Below, piece after piece: positions 6,302 through 14,291 of a stretch of DNA of 14,494 nt. The notes below the pieces were generated by a model. It searched no databases. It saw nothing but the letters and a program-made list of their open reading frames with translations, and was not told where the DNA came from. This stretch comes from an uncultured bacterium (GTDB lineage: Bacteria > Krumholzibacteriota > Krumholzibacteriia > LZORAL124-64-63). Where the stretch lies: positions 1 to 14,494 of the forward strand of contig CAINDZ010000724.1 of NCBI GenBank assembly GCA_903847545.1, in the 5' to 3' direction. Numbering within the stretch: position 1 is the first letter of the stretch; every line of letters starts with the position of its first letter. The translations under genes and the position numbers were made by a program.

Positions 6302-7147
6302 TTGTCAGAATTCTGCCTCTCCAGCGCCACGACCCGCCCCGGCGGCCGCGGCCGCCGCCTGGCCCTGCTGGCGCTCCTGGCCCTCGTCCTGGCCGCGGTG
6401 GCCCTGCCCGCCCTGGCCGCGTCGCCGCCGGCGCCGATCCGGCCCATCAACAGCGTGGCCCCGTCCTCGCCGGCGTCGCCCAAGCTGACGCTCGAGATCC
6501 AGGGCGCCGACGGCCCCAAGGCCATGGGCTCGGCCCTGAAGATCGTCATCCTGATGACGGTGCTGTCCCTTGCGCCCGCCATCCTGATGCTGATGACGAG
6601 CTTCACGCGCATCGTCATCGTCCTGGGCTTCCTGCGGCAGGCCATCGGCGCCAACCAGGCGCCCGCCAACCAGATCCTCATCGGCCTGGCCGTGTTCCTG
6701 ACGATGGTCATCATGGCCCCGACCTTCACGCGCATCAACAACGAGGCCGTCCAGCCGCTGCTGAACGAAACGATCAGCCAGCGCGACGCCTTCGAGCGCG
6801 CGCAGGTGCCCCTGAAGGAGTTCATGCTGCGCCAGGTCCGCGAGAAGGACATCGCGCTGTTCCTGGACCTGACCAAGACGCCGGTGCCGGGCTCGCCCGA
6901 GGAACTGCCGATGCTCGTGGTCGTCCCCGCCTTCGTGATCGGCGAGCTGAAGACGGCGTTCCAGATGGGCTTCGTGCTCTTCATGCCGTTCCTGATCATC
7001 GACATGGTCGTGGCCTCGGTCCTCATGTCGATGGGCATGATGATGCTGCCGCCGGTGCTCATCAGCCTCCCGTTCAAGATCCTGCTCTTCGTCCTGGTCG
7101 ACGGCTGGTTCCTGGTCGTCAAATCGCTCGTCCAGGCCTTCCAGTAG
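6302..7147 (+). CDS. fliP: Flagellar export gate protein FliP
   Basis: A 281-residue core component of the type III export gate; with FliQ and FliR it forms the helical pore. Residues 1-40 look like a Sec signal peptide with a basic n-region (RPGGRGRR, ~12-19), a hydrophobic core (LALLALLALVLAAVAL) and an ALA-like end; FliP is one of the few export-gate proteins made with a cleavable signal. Conserved blocks are PAILMLMTSFTRIVIVLGFL (~92-111), a periplasmic loop with KEFMLRQVREKDIALFL, and MSMGMMMLPPVLISLPFKIL (~242-261). The start is the TTG at 6302: it is preceded by GGGGAA, keeps the signal peptide intact, and lies downstream of the predicted promoter. In-frame GTG 6227 and TTG 6239 fall inside that promoter. 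The first internal ATG would remove the signal peptide. Confidence 0.93.
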   Translation: MSEFCLSSATTRPGGRGRRLALLALLALVLAAVALPALAASPPAPIRPINSVAPSSPASPKLTLEIQGADGPKAMGSALKIVILMTVLSLAPAILMLMTSFTRIVIVLGFLRQAIGANQAPANQILIGLAVFLTMVIMAPTFTRINNEAVQPLLNETISQRDAFERAQVPLKEFMLRQVREKDIALFLDLTKTPVPGSPEELPMLVVVPAFVIGELKTAFQMGFVLFMPFLIIDMVVASVLMSMGMMMLPPVLISLPFKILLFVLVDGWFLVVKSLVQAFQ

Positions 7148-7165
7148 GCCCGGGAAAGGACCCCG

Positions 7166-7429
7166 ATGACTCCCGAAAGCGTGATCGAGATCGGCCAGTA
7201 CGCGATGCGCACGGTCGTGATGGTGGCGGGCCCGATGCTCCTGACCGGCATGATCGTCGGCCTGGTCATCTCCATCTTCCAGGCCGCGACCCAGATCAAC
7301 GAGATGACGATGACCTTCGTGCCGAAGATCCTCGCCGTGTTCGTCGTCCTGATCATCACCCTGCCGTGGACGATCAAGCAGCTGACCGCCTTCACCGAGG
7401 CGATGTTCACGCGCGTCGCGAACATGTAG
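7166..7429 (+). CDS. fliQ: Flagellar export gate protein FliQ
   Basis: An 87-residue membrane protein of the FliP5-FliQ4-FliR1 export gate. It has the family pattern throughout: an N-terminal PESVIEIGQYAMRTVV, a first helix (~17-38), the central GLVISIFQAATQINEMTMTFVPKI block that forms the outer gate helices, and a second helix (~52-70) ending LPWTIKQLTAF. The length is standard (86-90 aa). The ATG at 7166 follows AAAGGA (7155-7160). It is separated from fliP by 18 nt and from fliR by 7 nt, so it lies within one operon. Confidence 0.97.
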   Translation: MTPESVIEIGQYAMRTVVMVAGPMLLTGMIVGLVISIFQAATQINEMTMTFVPKILAVFVVLIITLPWTIKQLTAFTEAMFTRVANM

Positions 7430-7436
7430 GGGCGTC

Positions 7437-8222
7437 GTGAACTTCGAGATCGACATCACCCTGCTGGCCGTGATCATGGCGCTGACCGTGCGCTTCGGCG
7501 TGCTGGCCGCGACCCTGCCGATGCTGGACGTGCGCGCCGTGCCGGCGCTGTGGCGCCTGGCGCTGGCCGGCACGCTGGCCGCCGCGCTGGCGCCCGCGGT
7601 CGTTCCCGCCGTGCCGCCGGGGGCCGTGACCCTGTCGTGGCAGCCGCTGGTGACCGAGGCGGCGCGCTCGCTGGTGATCGGCATGATGATGGGCTTCACC
7701 ATCAACCTGGTCTTCGTCGCCGTGCGCTTCGCGGGTGACGTCGCGGGCATGCAGGTCGGCTTCTCGATCGTGAACGCCTTCGACCCCATGAGCAACAGCC
7801 AGATCTCGGTCATCTCGCAGCTGTACCACCTGATGGCAGTGCTGCTGTTCTTCGTGACGGGCGCCCACATGGTGCTGATCTCGGCGATGTTCCAGTCGTG
7901 CCTGGCGCTGCCCCCGTTCAGCACCGGCGCCATGCTGACCGGCGGCGCGTGGCACCTGCTGCGCGAGTTCAGCACGGTCTTCCAGATCGGCCTGCGCATC
8001 GCGGCCCCCATCGTCATCGTGCTGCTGCTGGTCAGCGCCGCGATGGGCGTCATCGTCAAGACGGTTCCCCAGCTGAACGTGCTGGTGGTGGGCTTCCCCG
8101 TGAAGATCGGGGTGGGGCTCGTCACGCTGGGCACGTCGCTCGTCTTCTTCCGCCAGATCGTGACCGGGATGTTCGCCGCGCTGCCGGACCAGCTGGCCCG
8201 GACGCTGACGGCGATGCAGTAG
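7437..8222 (+). CDS. fliR: Flagellar export gate protein FliR
   Basis: A 261-residue multi-span inner-membrane protein, the single FliR copy of the export gate. It begins with a hydrophobic helix containing VRFGVLAATLP, followed by a LWRLALAGTLAAAL segment, the conserved FTINLVFVAVRFAGDVAGMQVGFSIVN region (~84-112), the FDPMSNSQISVISQLYHLMAVLLF block, and a C-terminal part with PQLNVLVVGFPVKIGVGLVTL. All are FliR signatures and the length is normal. The start is a GTG at 7437, only 7 nt after the fliQ stop, with AGGGG (7428-7432) overlapping that stop. There is no fusion with FlhB, which is a separate gene 38 nt downstream. Confidence 0.96.
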   Translation: MNFEIDITLLAVIMALTVRFGVLAATLPMLDVRAVPALWRLALAGTLAAALAPAVVPAVPPGAVTLSWQPLVTEAARSLVIGMMMGFTINLVFVAVRFAGDVAGMQVGFSIVNAFDPMSNSQISVISQLYHLMAVLLFFVTGAHMVLISAMFQSCLALPPFSTGAMLTGGAWHLLREFSTVFQIGLRIAAPIVIVLLLVSAAMGVIVKTVPQLNVLVVGFPVKIGVGLVTLGTSLVFFRQIVTGMFAALPDQLARTLTAMQ

Positions 8223-8260
8223 GGCCCCAGCCCGCGGACGCACCGCAGGGGAGGTGAGTG

Positions 8261-9322
8261 ATGGCCGACAGCGGAACGGGTGAACGGACAGAAAAAGCCA
8301 CAAGTAAACGGCGCCAGGAGGCGCGCGACAAGGGCACGGTAGCCAAGAGCCAGGAGGTGAGCAGCGCCGTCGTGCTCATCGCCGGCATGACCCTGCTGGT
8401 GGCCAGTTCCGGCTACATGTCCCGCAAGCTGTGCGAGAACACCGGCTACCTGCTGGGCCAGGCGCACATCCTGGCCCCGGTGAACGTCTACGCCGCCCGC
8501 GAGCTGCTGGAGGGCGCATTCTGGCCCGTGGCCATCGCCCTGGCGCCCCTGGTCATCGGCGTCATGGTCGCCTCGGTCTGGGGCAACGTGGCCCAGTTCG
8601 GCTTCCAGATCACGCCCAAGGCCATGGGACTGCAGTTCGACCGCATGAACCCGGTGTCGGGCATCCAGAAGTTCTTCAAGGCGCAGGCCGCCTTCGACGT
8701 CGTCAAGAACCTCTTCAAGATCACCCTGGTCAGCATCCTGGCGTGGAAGTCCATCGACGGCCTGATGGACACGCTGGTGGGCAGCTCGCTGCTGTCGCTG
8801 CCGGCCGTGATCGCCACCGGCAAGGCGGCGTTCATCAAGCTCATCGCCAAGCTGCTGGCCTTCTGCGTGGTCCTGGCCCTGGCCGACTGGATCTGGCAGA
8901 AGTGGCGGTACGAGGAAAACCTGAAGATGTCGAAGTACGAGATCAAGCAGGAGCACAAGGACTACGAGGGCGACCCGCAGATCAAGGCGAGGATCCGAGG
9001 CCTCCAGTTCGAGGCCATCCGCAAGCGCATGCTGCAGGCCGTGCCCACCGCCGACGTCGTGGTGACGAACCCGACCCACTTCGCGGTGGCCCTCAAGTAC
9101 GAGCCGGGCTCGCCCGCGCCCAAGGTCGTGGCCAAGGGCGCTGACCACCTGGCGGGCATCATCCGTAAGCTGGCCCGCGAAAACCGGGTCCCGGTCATCG
9201 AGAACAAGCCGTTGGCACGCGCGCTGCATGCCCAGGTCGAGGTGGGGCACTACGTGCCCGAAACGCTCTTCCAGGCCGTCGCCGAGGTGCTGGCCTACGT
9301 CTACCGCCTGAAGCGGTCCTGA
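8261..9322 (+). CDS. flhB: Flagellar export switch protein FlhB
   Basis: A 353-residue membrane protein that sets substrate specificity of the export apparatus. The N-terminus has the standard ERTEKATSKRRQEARDKGTV motif, followed by four membrane helices (~33-210). The linker (RYEENLKMSKYEIKQEHKDYEGDP) leads to a cytoplasmic domain with the autocleavage motif N270-P271-T272-H273, intact and followed by FAVALKYEPG. Cleavage between N and P, and the later interaction with FliK, changes export from hook to filament proteins. The ATG at 8261 was chosen over the GTG at 8258 because AGGGGAGGT (8247-8255) is ideally spaced. flhA follows after 22 nt. All key residues are present, so it should be functional. 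Confidence 0.97.
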   Translation: MADSGTGERTEKATSKRRQEARDKGTVAKSQEVSSAVVLIAGMTLLVASSGYMSRKLCENTGYLLGQAHILAPVNVYAARELLEGAFWPVAIALAPLVIGVMVASVWGNVAQFGFQITPKAMGLQFDRMNPVSGIQKFFKAQAAFDVVKNLFKITLVSILAWKSIDGLMDTLVGSSLLSLPAVIATGKAAFIKLIAKLLAFCVVLALADWIWQKWRYEENLKMSKYEIKQEHKDYEGDPQIKARIRGLQFEAIRKRMLQAVPTADVVVTNPTHFAVALKYEPGSPAPKVVAKGADHLAGIIRKLARENRVPVIENKPLARALHAQVEVGHYVPETLFQAVAEVLAYVYRLKRS

Positions 9323-9344
9323 ACCCGAGCCACAGGGATAGAGA

Positions 9345-11468
9345 GTGGACCAGGAACAAGTCATCAACCGGGACCTCGTCCTGGCCAACAGCAACATCCT
9401 GAGCGCCGTAGCGGTGCTTTTGGTGCTGGGCCTGATGATCGTCCCGGTGCCGCCGATCCTGCTGGACCTGATGCTGACGTTCAGCATCGCGTTCTCGGTG
9501 ACGGTGCTCCTGGTCGCGCTTTACCTCAAGGAACCGCTCCAATTCAACAGTTTTCCGTCGCTGCTGCTGATCCTGACCCTGCTCCGGCTGTCGCTCAATG
9601 TCGCGTCAACCCGGCTGATTCTCAGCCGGGGCGAGGCCGGCCAGGTCATCGACGCCTTCGGCCATTTCGTGGTCGGCGGCAATTACGTCATCGGCGTCAT
9701 CGTCTTCATCATCCTGGTGATCATCAACTTCATGGTCATCACCAAGGGCTCGGGCCGCATCGCGGAAGTGGCCGCCCGGTTCACCCTGGACGCCATGCCC
9801 GGCAAGCAGATGGCGATCGACGCCGACCTGAACGCCGGCATGATCACCGAGAAGCAGGCCCGCGAGCGGCGCGCCGAGGTGGCCCGCGAGGCCGAGTTCT
9901 TCGGGGCCATGGACGGCGCCAGCAAGTTCGTCAAGGGCGATGCCATGGCCGGCATCATCATCACGGTCATCAACATCGTCGGCGGCTTCGCCATCGGCAT
10001 GCTGCAGATGAAGATGCCCGCGTCCGAGGCCCTGTCGCGCTTCACCGTGCTGACCGTCGGCGACGGCCTCGTCAGCCAGGTCCCGGCCCTGCTCGTCTCG
10101 ACCGCGGCCGGCCTCGTGGTCACGCGCACCTCGGGCGAACTGAACCTGGGCCAGTCGATCACCGTGCAGGTCTTCCGGCAGACCAAGGCGCTGTACCTGA
10201 GCTCCGCGGCGCTGACCGTGCTGGGCCTGATTCCCGGCCTGCCCACGGTGCCCTTCCTGGTGTTCGCCGCCGGCACGGCCCTGACCGGCAAGCTGATGGG
10301 GCAGCGCGTGCGCGATTTCGACGAGCGCGTCGAGGTCGAGCGCTCGACGTCGGCGCAGGCCGACGCCCAGGCCAAGGTTGCGGACGAGCGCCCCGGTCCC
10401 CGCAGCGAGGAGCTGTTCGTGCTGGACAAGCTCGAGCTGGAGATCGGCTACGGCCTGATCACGCTGGTGGACGAGTCGCGCGGCGGCGACCTGCTGCACC
10501 GCATCGGCTCCATCCGCCGGCAGGTCGGCGCCGAGCTGGGCATCTTCATCCACCCGATCCGCGTGCGGGACAACCTGCAGCTGGGCGCCCACGAGTACGT
10601 CATCAAGCTGAAGGGCGTGGAGGTGGCGCGCGCCGAGCTGACGCCGGGCCGCCTGCTGGCCATGAGCACCCGCCCGGACTGCGGCCACATCGAGGGCGTC
10701 GCCACGACCGAGCCGGCGTTCAACCTGCCGGCCGTGTGGATCGAGCCCGACGCCAAGGCGCGCGCCGAGCGCGAGGGCTTCACCGTCGTCGAGCCCGCGG
10801 CCGTGCTGGCCACGCACCTGTCCGAGATCGTGCGCGGCCACTCGGACGAACTGCTCAGCCGCCAGGACGTCAAGGACATGTGCGAGACCGTGCGCGAGTT
10901 CGCGCCGTCGCTGGTCGAGGACCTGATCCCGGATCGCGTGCCGGTCAACACGCTGCACAACGTCCTGAAGGCGCTGCTGCACGAGCGCGTGCCGGTGCGC
11001 GACATCGTGACCATCCTCGAGACCCTGGCCAACCACAGCGGCAGCGGCCACGGACCGGACTTCCTGGTCGCCCGCGTGCGCGAGGCGCTGTCCCGCTCGA
11101 TCACGGCCCTGTACAGCGAGAACGGCAACAAGCTGCACGTGGTCGCCCTGCACCCGGAGTGCGAGCAGGTGCTGGTCGGCGCCGCCCGCGACTCCGAGAG
11201 CAGCGGCGGCGTCGCCATCGCGCCGGGCTTCACCCGCGAGTTCCTGGGGCGCCTCGAGACGGTGCTCCGTTCGGCCTACGCCGGCGGCACGCCGCCCGTG
11301 CTGCTGGTGCCGACCCCGATTCGCATGTTCGTCAAGCGGCTCATCGAGCCGACGTATCCCAACCTTGCGGTGATGGGCTACACCGAGGTCGCGTCCTCGG
11401 CGTCCATCGTGTCCGCCGGAACGGTGGTGACCAGTGGCTCGAAGCTCGAACAGCAGGCCGTCGGTTGA
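9345..11468 (+). CDS. flhA: Flagellar export apparatus protein FlhA
   Basis: A 707-residue membrane protein of the FHIPEP family that forms a nonameric ring under the export gate, conducts ions and docks chaperone-substrate complexes. About eight membrane helices occupy residues ~15-310. They include the LLRLSLNVASTRLIL signature and the conserved cytoplasmic loop RFTLDAMPGKQMAIDADLNA (~146-165). The soluble domain (~345-707) begins after a linker rich in Ala, Gln and Glu, and includes QDVKDMCETVREFAPSLVEDL and the ILETLANHS block. The length matches the family (~690-700). The start is a GTG at 9345 with an AGGGATAGAG stretch (9334-9343) just upstream. The 3' end overlaps the likely flhF start by 35 nt. 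Confidence 0.97.
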   Translation: MDQEQVINRDLVLANSNILSAVAVLLVLGLMIVPVPPILLDLMLTFSIAFSVTVLLVALYLKEPLQFNSFPSLLLILTLLRLSLNVASTRLILSRGEAGQVIDAFGHFVVGGNYVIGVIVFIILVIINFMVITKGSGRIAEVAARFTLDAMPGKQMAIDADLNAGMITEKQARERRAEVAREAEFFGAMDGASKFVKGDAMAGIIITVINIVGGFAIGMLQMKMPASEALSRFTVLTVGDGLVSQVPALLVSTAAGLVVTRTSGELNLGQSITVQVFRQTKALYLSSAALTVLGLIPGLPTVPFLVFAAGTALTGKLMGQRVRDFDERVEVERSTSAQADAQAKVADERPGPRSEELFVLDKLELEIGYGLITLVDESRGGDLLHRIGSIRRQVGAELGIFIHPIRVRDNLQLGAHEYVIKLKGVEVARAELTPGRLLAMSTRPDCGHIEGVATTEPAFNLPAVWIEPDAKARAEREGFTVVEPAAVLATHLSEIVRGHSDELLSRQDVKDMCETVREFAPSLVEDLIPDRVPVNTLHNVLKALLHERVPVRDIVTILETLANHSGSGHGPDFLVARVREALSRSITALYSENGNKLHVVALHPECEQVLVGAARDSESSGGVAIAPGFTREFLGRLETVLRSAYAGGTPPVLLVPTPIRMFVKRLIEPTYPNLAVMGYTEVASSASIVSAGTVVTSGSKLEQQAVG

Positions 11469-12642
11469 TGACGGCCCGGTCGTGATCGCGGCGCCGTCCC
11501 TGCAGACGGCCCACCGCCGCATTCGCGAGCGCTTCGGCGACGACGCCGTCATCCTCAGCACGCGCACCGTCACCCGCCGCCACGAACTGGGGCTGGGGCA
11601 GGAGCGCGGGGTCGAGGTCGTCGTGCAGCCGCCCGGGACGGCCGCGTCCCGCTACAACGCCGCGGCCGGCCGCCTCGGGCTCGAGGCGCGGGCGCCCGAG
11701 GGCATCCCCGCCGAGCTGCTGCGCGAGATCGAGCGCATCGAGTCGCTGGTCGAGCAGGTCTCCAGCGAGGTCGAGCGCCGTCGGGCCGACGATGCCGGCC
11801 CCGGGGCCGACCCCGCGACGGCGCTGCTGGTGGGCGCGGGCGCGTCGCCGGCCATCGCCCGGCGCGTGTCGGCGCGCCACTCCGCGGCTGCGGGTCGCGG
11901 CGCCGCGGACCCGGCCGGCTTGCGGGCCTGGCTGGCGACGCAGCTGCGCGCGAGCAACTGCGGCTGGGAGGGCTTCTACGGTTGCCACGCGTTCCTGGGC
12001 GACAGCGGCTGCGGCCGCACCGACCTGGTGCTGGCGGCCGCGGCCCGCCTGCAGGAGCAGGGGCGCCGCACGCTGGTGCTGGCCGTCATGCCCGCCGATC
12101 CCGGCACCACCCACCGCCTCCAGGAGGCCGCCGCCGCGGACGGGTTCGACGCCGCGGTCGTGGGCGGGGCCCACAACCTGGCCGAGGCCGAGCCGCACTT
12201 CGCGAACTACGACGCCGTACTCGTCGAGCTGCCGCGCCTGGACCATCCGGCCATGGCCGTCGGCGGCGCCCTGCACGCCTGGCTCGCGGCGAACGTCGGC
12301 TTCCACCGGCACCTCGTGGTGGCCGCGGACCGGGACCTGGCCGATGTGGGCAACGTGGGCGGGGCGGGGGGCGTGGCCGACAAGGCCGGGCTGGCCGGCC
12401 TGTCGGCGGTGACCCGCGACTGGAACTGCGACTGGGTGGCCTTCACGCGGCTGGACTGCACGCGCCGGGCCGGCAAGCTGCTCGACGTGCTCGAGTCGGT
12501 GCCGTTGGCCGTGTCCCTGCTGGCGGCCGACCCGCTGCATGGCGGGCGCCTGACGGTCGCCTCGTCGGCCGAGGTGGCGGGCCTCGTCGCGCCCGCGACC
12601 TCGCCCGGCGCCGGCCGCCTTGACCGCGAGGCGCTGTCGTGA
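11434..12642 (+). CDS. flhF: Divergent FlhF-like protein with eroded SRP-GTPase motifs
   Basis: A 402-residue protein in the flhF position. Residues 20-45 (APSLQTAHRRIRERFGDDAV, then ILSTR) match the FlhF N-terminal block closely, and ~93-120 form an Arg/Glu coiled-coil linker. The NG-like part (~165-385) keeps the outline of the SRP-type GTPase, but the key motifs are altered. The P-loop reads GDSGCGRT (189-196), with Arg replacing the catalytic Lys. The G3 motif (DTAGR in the family) is VELPR (264-268). The G4 motif (TKLDE) is TRLDC (338-342), and the GQ near the end is lost. FlhF normally sets flagellar position and number; this one probably binds or hydrolyses GTP poorly, if at all. Start uncertain: the GTG at 11434 (overlapping flhA) preserves the first strand, while a GTG at 11482 would remove it. 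Alternatively it is an unrelated P-loop-like protein, which I think unlikely. Confidence 0.72.
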   Translation: MARSSNSRPSVDDGPVVIAAPSLQTAHRRIRERFGDDAVILSTRTVTRRHELGLGQERGVEVVVQPPGTAASRYNAAAGRLGLEARAPEGIPAELLREIERIESLVEQVSSEVERRRADDAGPGADPATALLVGAGASPAIARRVSARHSAAAGRGAADPAGLRAWLATQLRASNCGWEGFYGCHAFLGDSGCGRTDLVLAAAARLQEQGRRTLVLAVMPADPGTTHRLQEAAAADGFDAAVVGGAHNLAEAEPHFANYDAVLVELPRLDHPAMAVGGALHAWLAANVGFHRHLVVAADRDLADVGNVGGAGGVADKAGLAGLSAVTRDWNCDWVAFTRLDCTRRAGKLLDVLESVPLAVSLLAADPLHGGRLTVASSAEVAGLVAPATSPGAGRLDREALS

Positions 12643-12845
12643 TGGCCCAGTTGATCCAGACGGTGGCCATCGGGGCCGCCAGCGCGGTCCTGGCCGTCGG
12701 CCTGTGGCAGAACTGGGGCACGCTGGCCGTGCTCAAGCGGGCCGGCATCGCCTATCTCGGGTTCTTCATCCTGGGCGCCCTGCTGCTGCTGCTGGTGCGC
12801 TCGGGTGCCCTCCATGCCAAGGACGGGGCGGGCCATGACGCGTAG
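12642..12845 (+). CDS. Small two-helix membrane protein in the flhG position, unknown function
   Basis: A 67-residue protein that I do not recognise. It has two predicted membrane helices, about 5-21 (IQTVAIGAASAVLAVGL) and 35-55 (YLGFFILGALLLLLV), joined by a short loop with one Lys-Arg pair (QNWGTLAVLKRAG), and an Asp/His-containing tail. By the positive-inside rule the loop is probably cytoplasmic, with both ends outside. The ATG at 12642 overlaps the flhF stop in a TGATG junction, so it is probably translated by coupling, and codon use matches its neighbours; these argue for a real gene. The MinD-like ATPase FlhG usually follows flhF here, but this protein has nothing in common with it. 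It could be a membrane anchor for the FlhF-like protein; that is a guess. Confidence 0.7.
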   Translation: MAQLIQTVAIGAASAVLAVGLWQNWGTLAVLKRAGIAYLGFFILGALLLLLVRSGALHAKDGAGHDA

Positions 12846-12855
12846 CCCGTACCGG

Positions 12856-12871
12856 TGGCATGGAAGCTGCA
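12856..12871 (+). promoter_or_regulatory. Candidate sigma-54 (RpoN) promoter for fliA
   Basis: TGGCATG (12856-12862), spacer GAAG, CTGCA (12867-12871) matches TGGCAYG-N4-TTGCA with one mismatch (first T of the -12 box to C), keeping the invariant GG and GC at correct spacing. It starts 11 nt after the stop of the small membrane protein and would give a start near 12882, leaving a leader of about 27 nt before fliA. The position at a block boundary mirrors the two other sigma-54-like sites. Single mismatch and short motif leave room for chance. Confidence 0.5.
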
Positions 12872-12908
12872 AACTTGCGCGCGGACGCTTCTCCAGAAAG
12901 GTACCAGC

Positions 12909-13886
<978 letters not shown>

Positions 13887-13922
13887 CGCCCGCGACGGCG
13901 GGTGGCGCACCGGAGGCGCCCC

Positions 13923-14270
13923 ATGGCTGGTGACGGAGTTTCCATGCCCACGACGCTTGCCCAGATGGGCGACGTTGCCAAGGTGCAGGCGAGGGCGACA
14001 AGCCATCCGCAGCCGGCCACGCCGTTCGCCGAGCGCCTGGACGAGAAGGGCCAGTTGCAGGCCCACCGCGTCCAGGAAACCGAGCAGCAGCAGGCGCAGA
14101 AGCGCATCGACCCCGACAAGGGGAACCTGGACAAGCGGCAACGCCGGCGGCAGCGCCGGCAGGAGCGGGCCGACGGCCACGTCGACGTCGAGGACGACGG
14201 CGACGGGGACGAGGCCGCCTCGCCGGAGGAAGCGTCGCCGCTGGGCCACCTGGTCGACCTGCGGGCCTGA
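13923..14270 (+). CDS. Uncharacterised charged protein downstream of fliA
   Basis: A 115-residue, hydrophilic protein without signal or membrane helix. The N-terminal third has a MPTTLAQMGDVAKVQARA segment; the middle is rich in Gln, Arg and Lys (RQRRRQRRQER at ~82-92), followed by an Asp/Glu run (VDVEDDGDGDEA) and a short hydrophobic end, GHLVDLRA. It is probably a helical or partly disordered protein. Small proteins of this composition, with a short conserved N-terminus and a final hydrophobic strand, occur next to fliA in other flagellar clusters as far as I recall; I know no function. Two starts are possible: ATG 13923 with GGAGG (13912-13916), used here, and ATG 13944 with GGAG (13935-13938), which would start at MPTTLAQ. 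The gap to fliA is 36 nt. Confidence 0.72.
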   Translation: MAGDGVSMPTTLAQMGDVAKVQARATSHPQPATPFAERLDEKGQLQAHRVQETEQQQAQKRIDPDKGNLDKRQRRRQRRQERADGHVDVEDDGDGDEAASPEEASPLGHLVDLRA

Positions 14271-14291
14271 GCCGCACAAAGGACGGAACCG

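Noticed and set aside
6305..9487. 1060-codon antisense ORF over fliP to flhA
   Set aside because: Shadow frame of conserved export genes, with biased His/Asp/Arg/Gln composition and no recognisable domain.
13887..13904. Hairpin after fliA as an intrinsic terminator (CGCCCGC/GCGGGTG)
   Set aside because: It is short, includes a G-U pair, has no T-run, and lies next to the ribosome binding site of the following gene.
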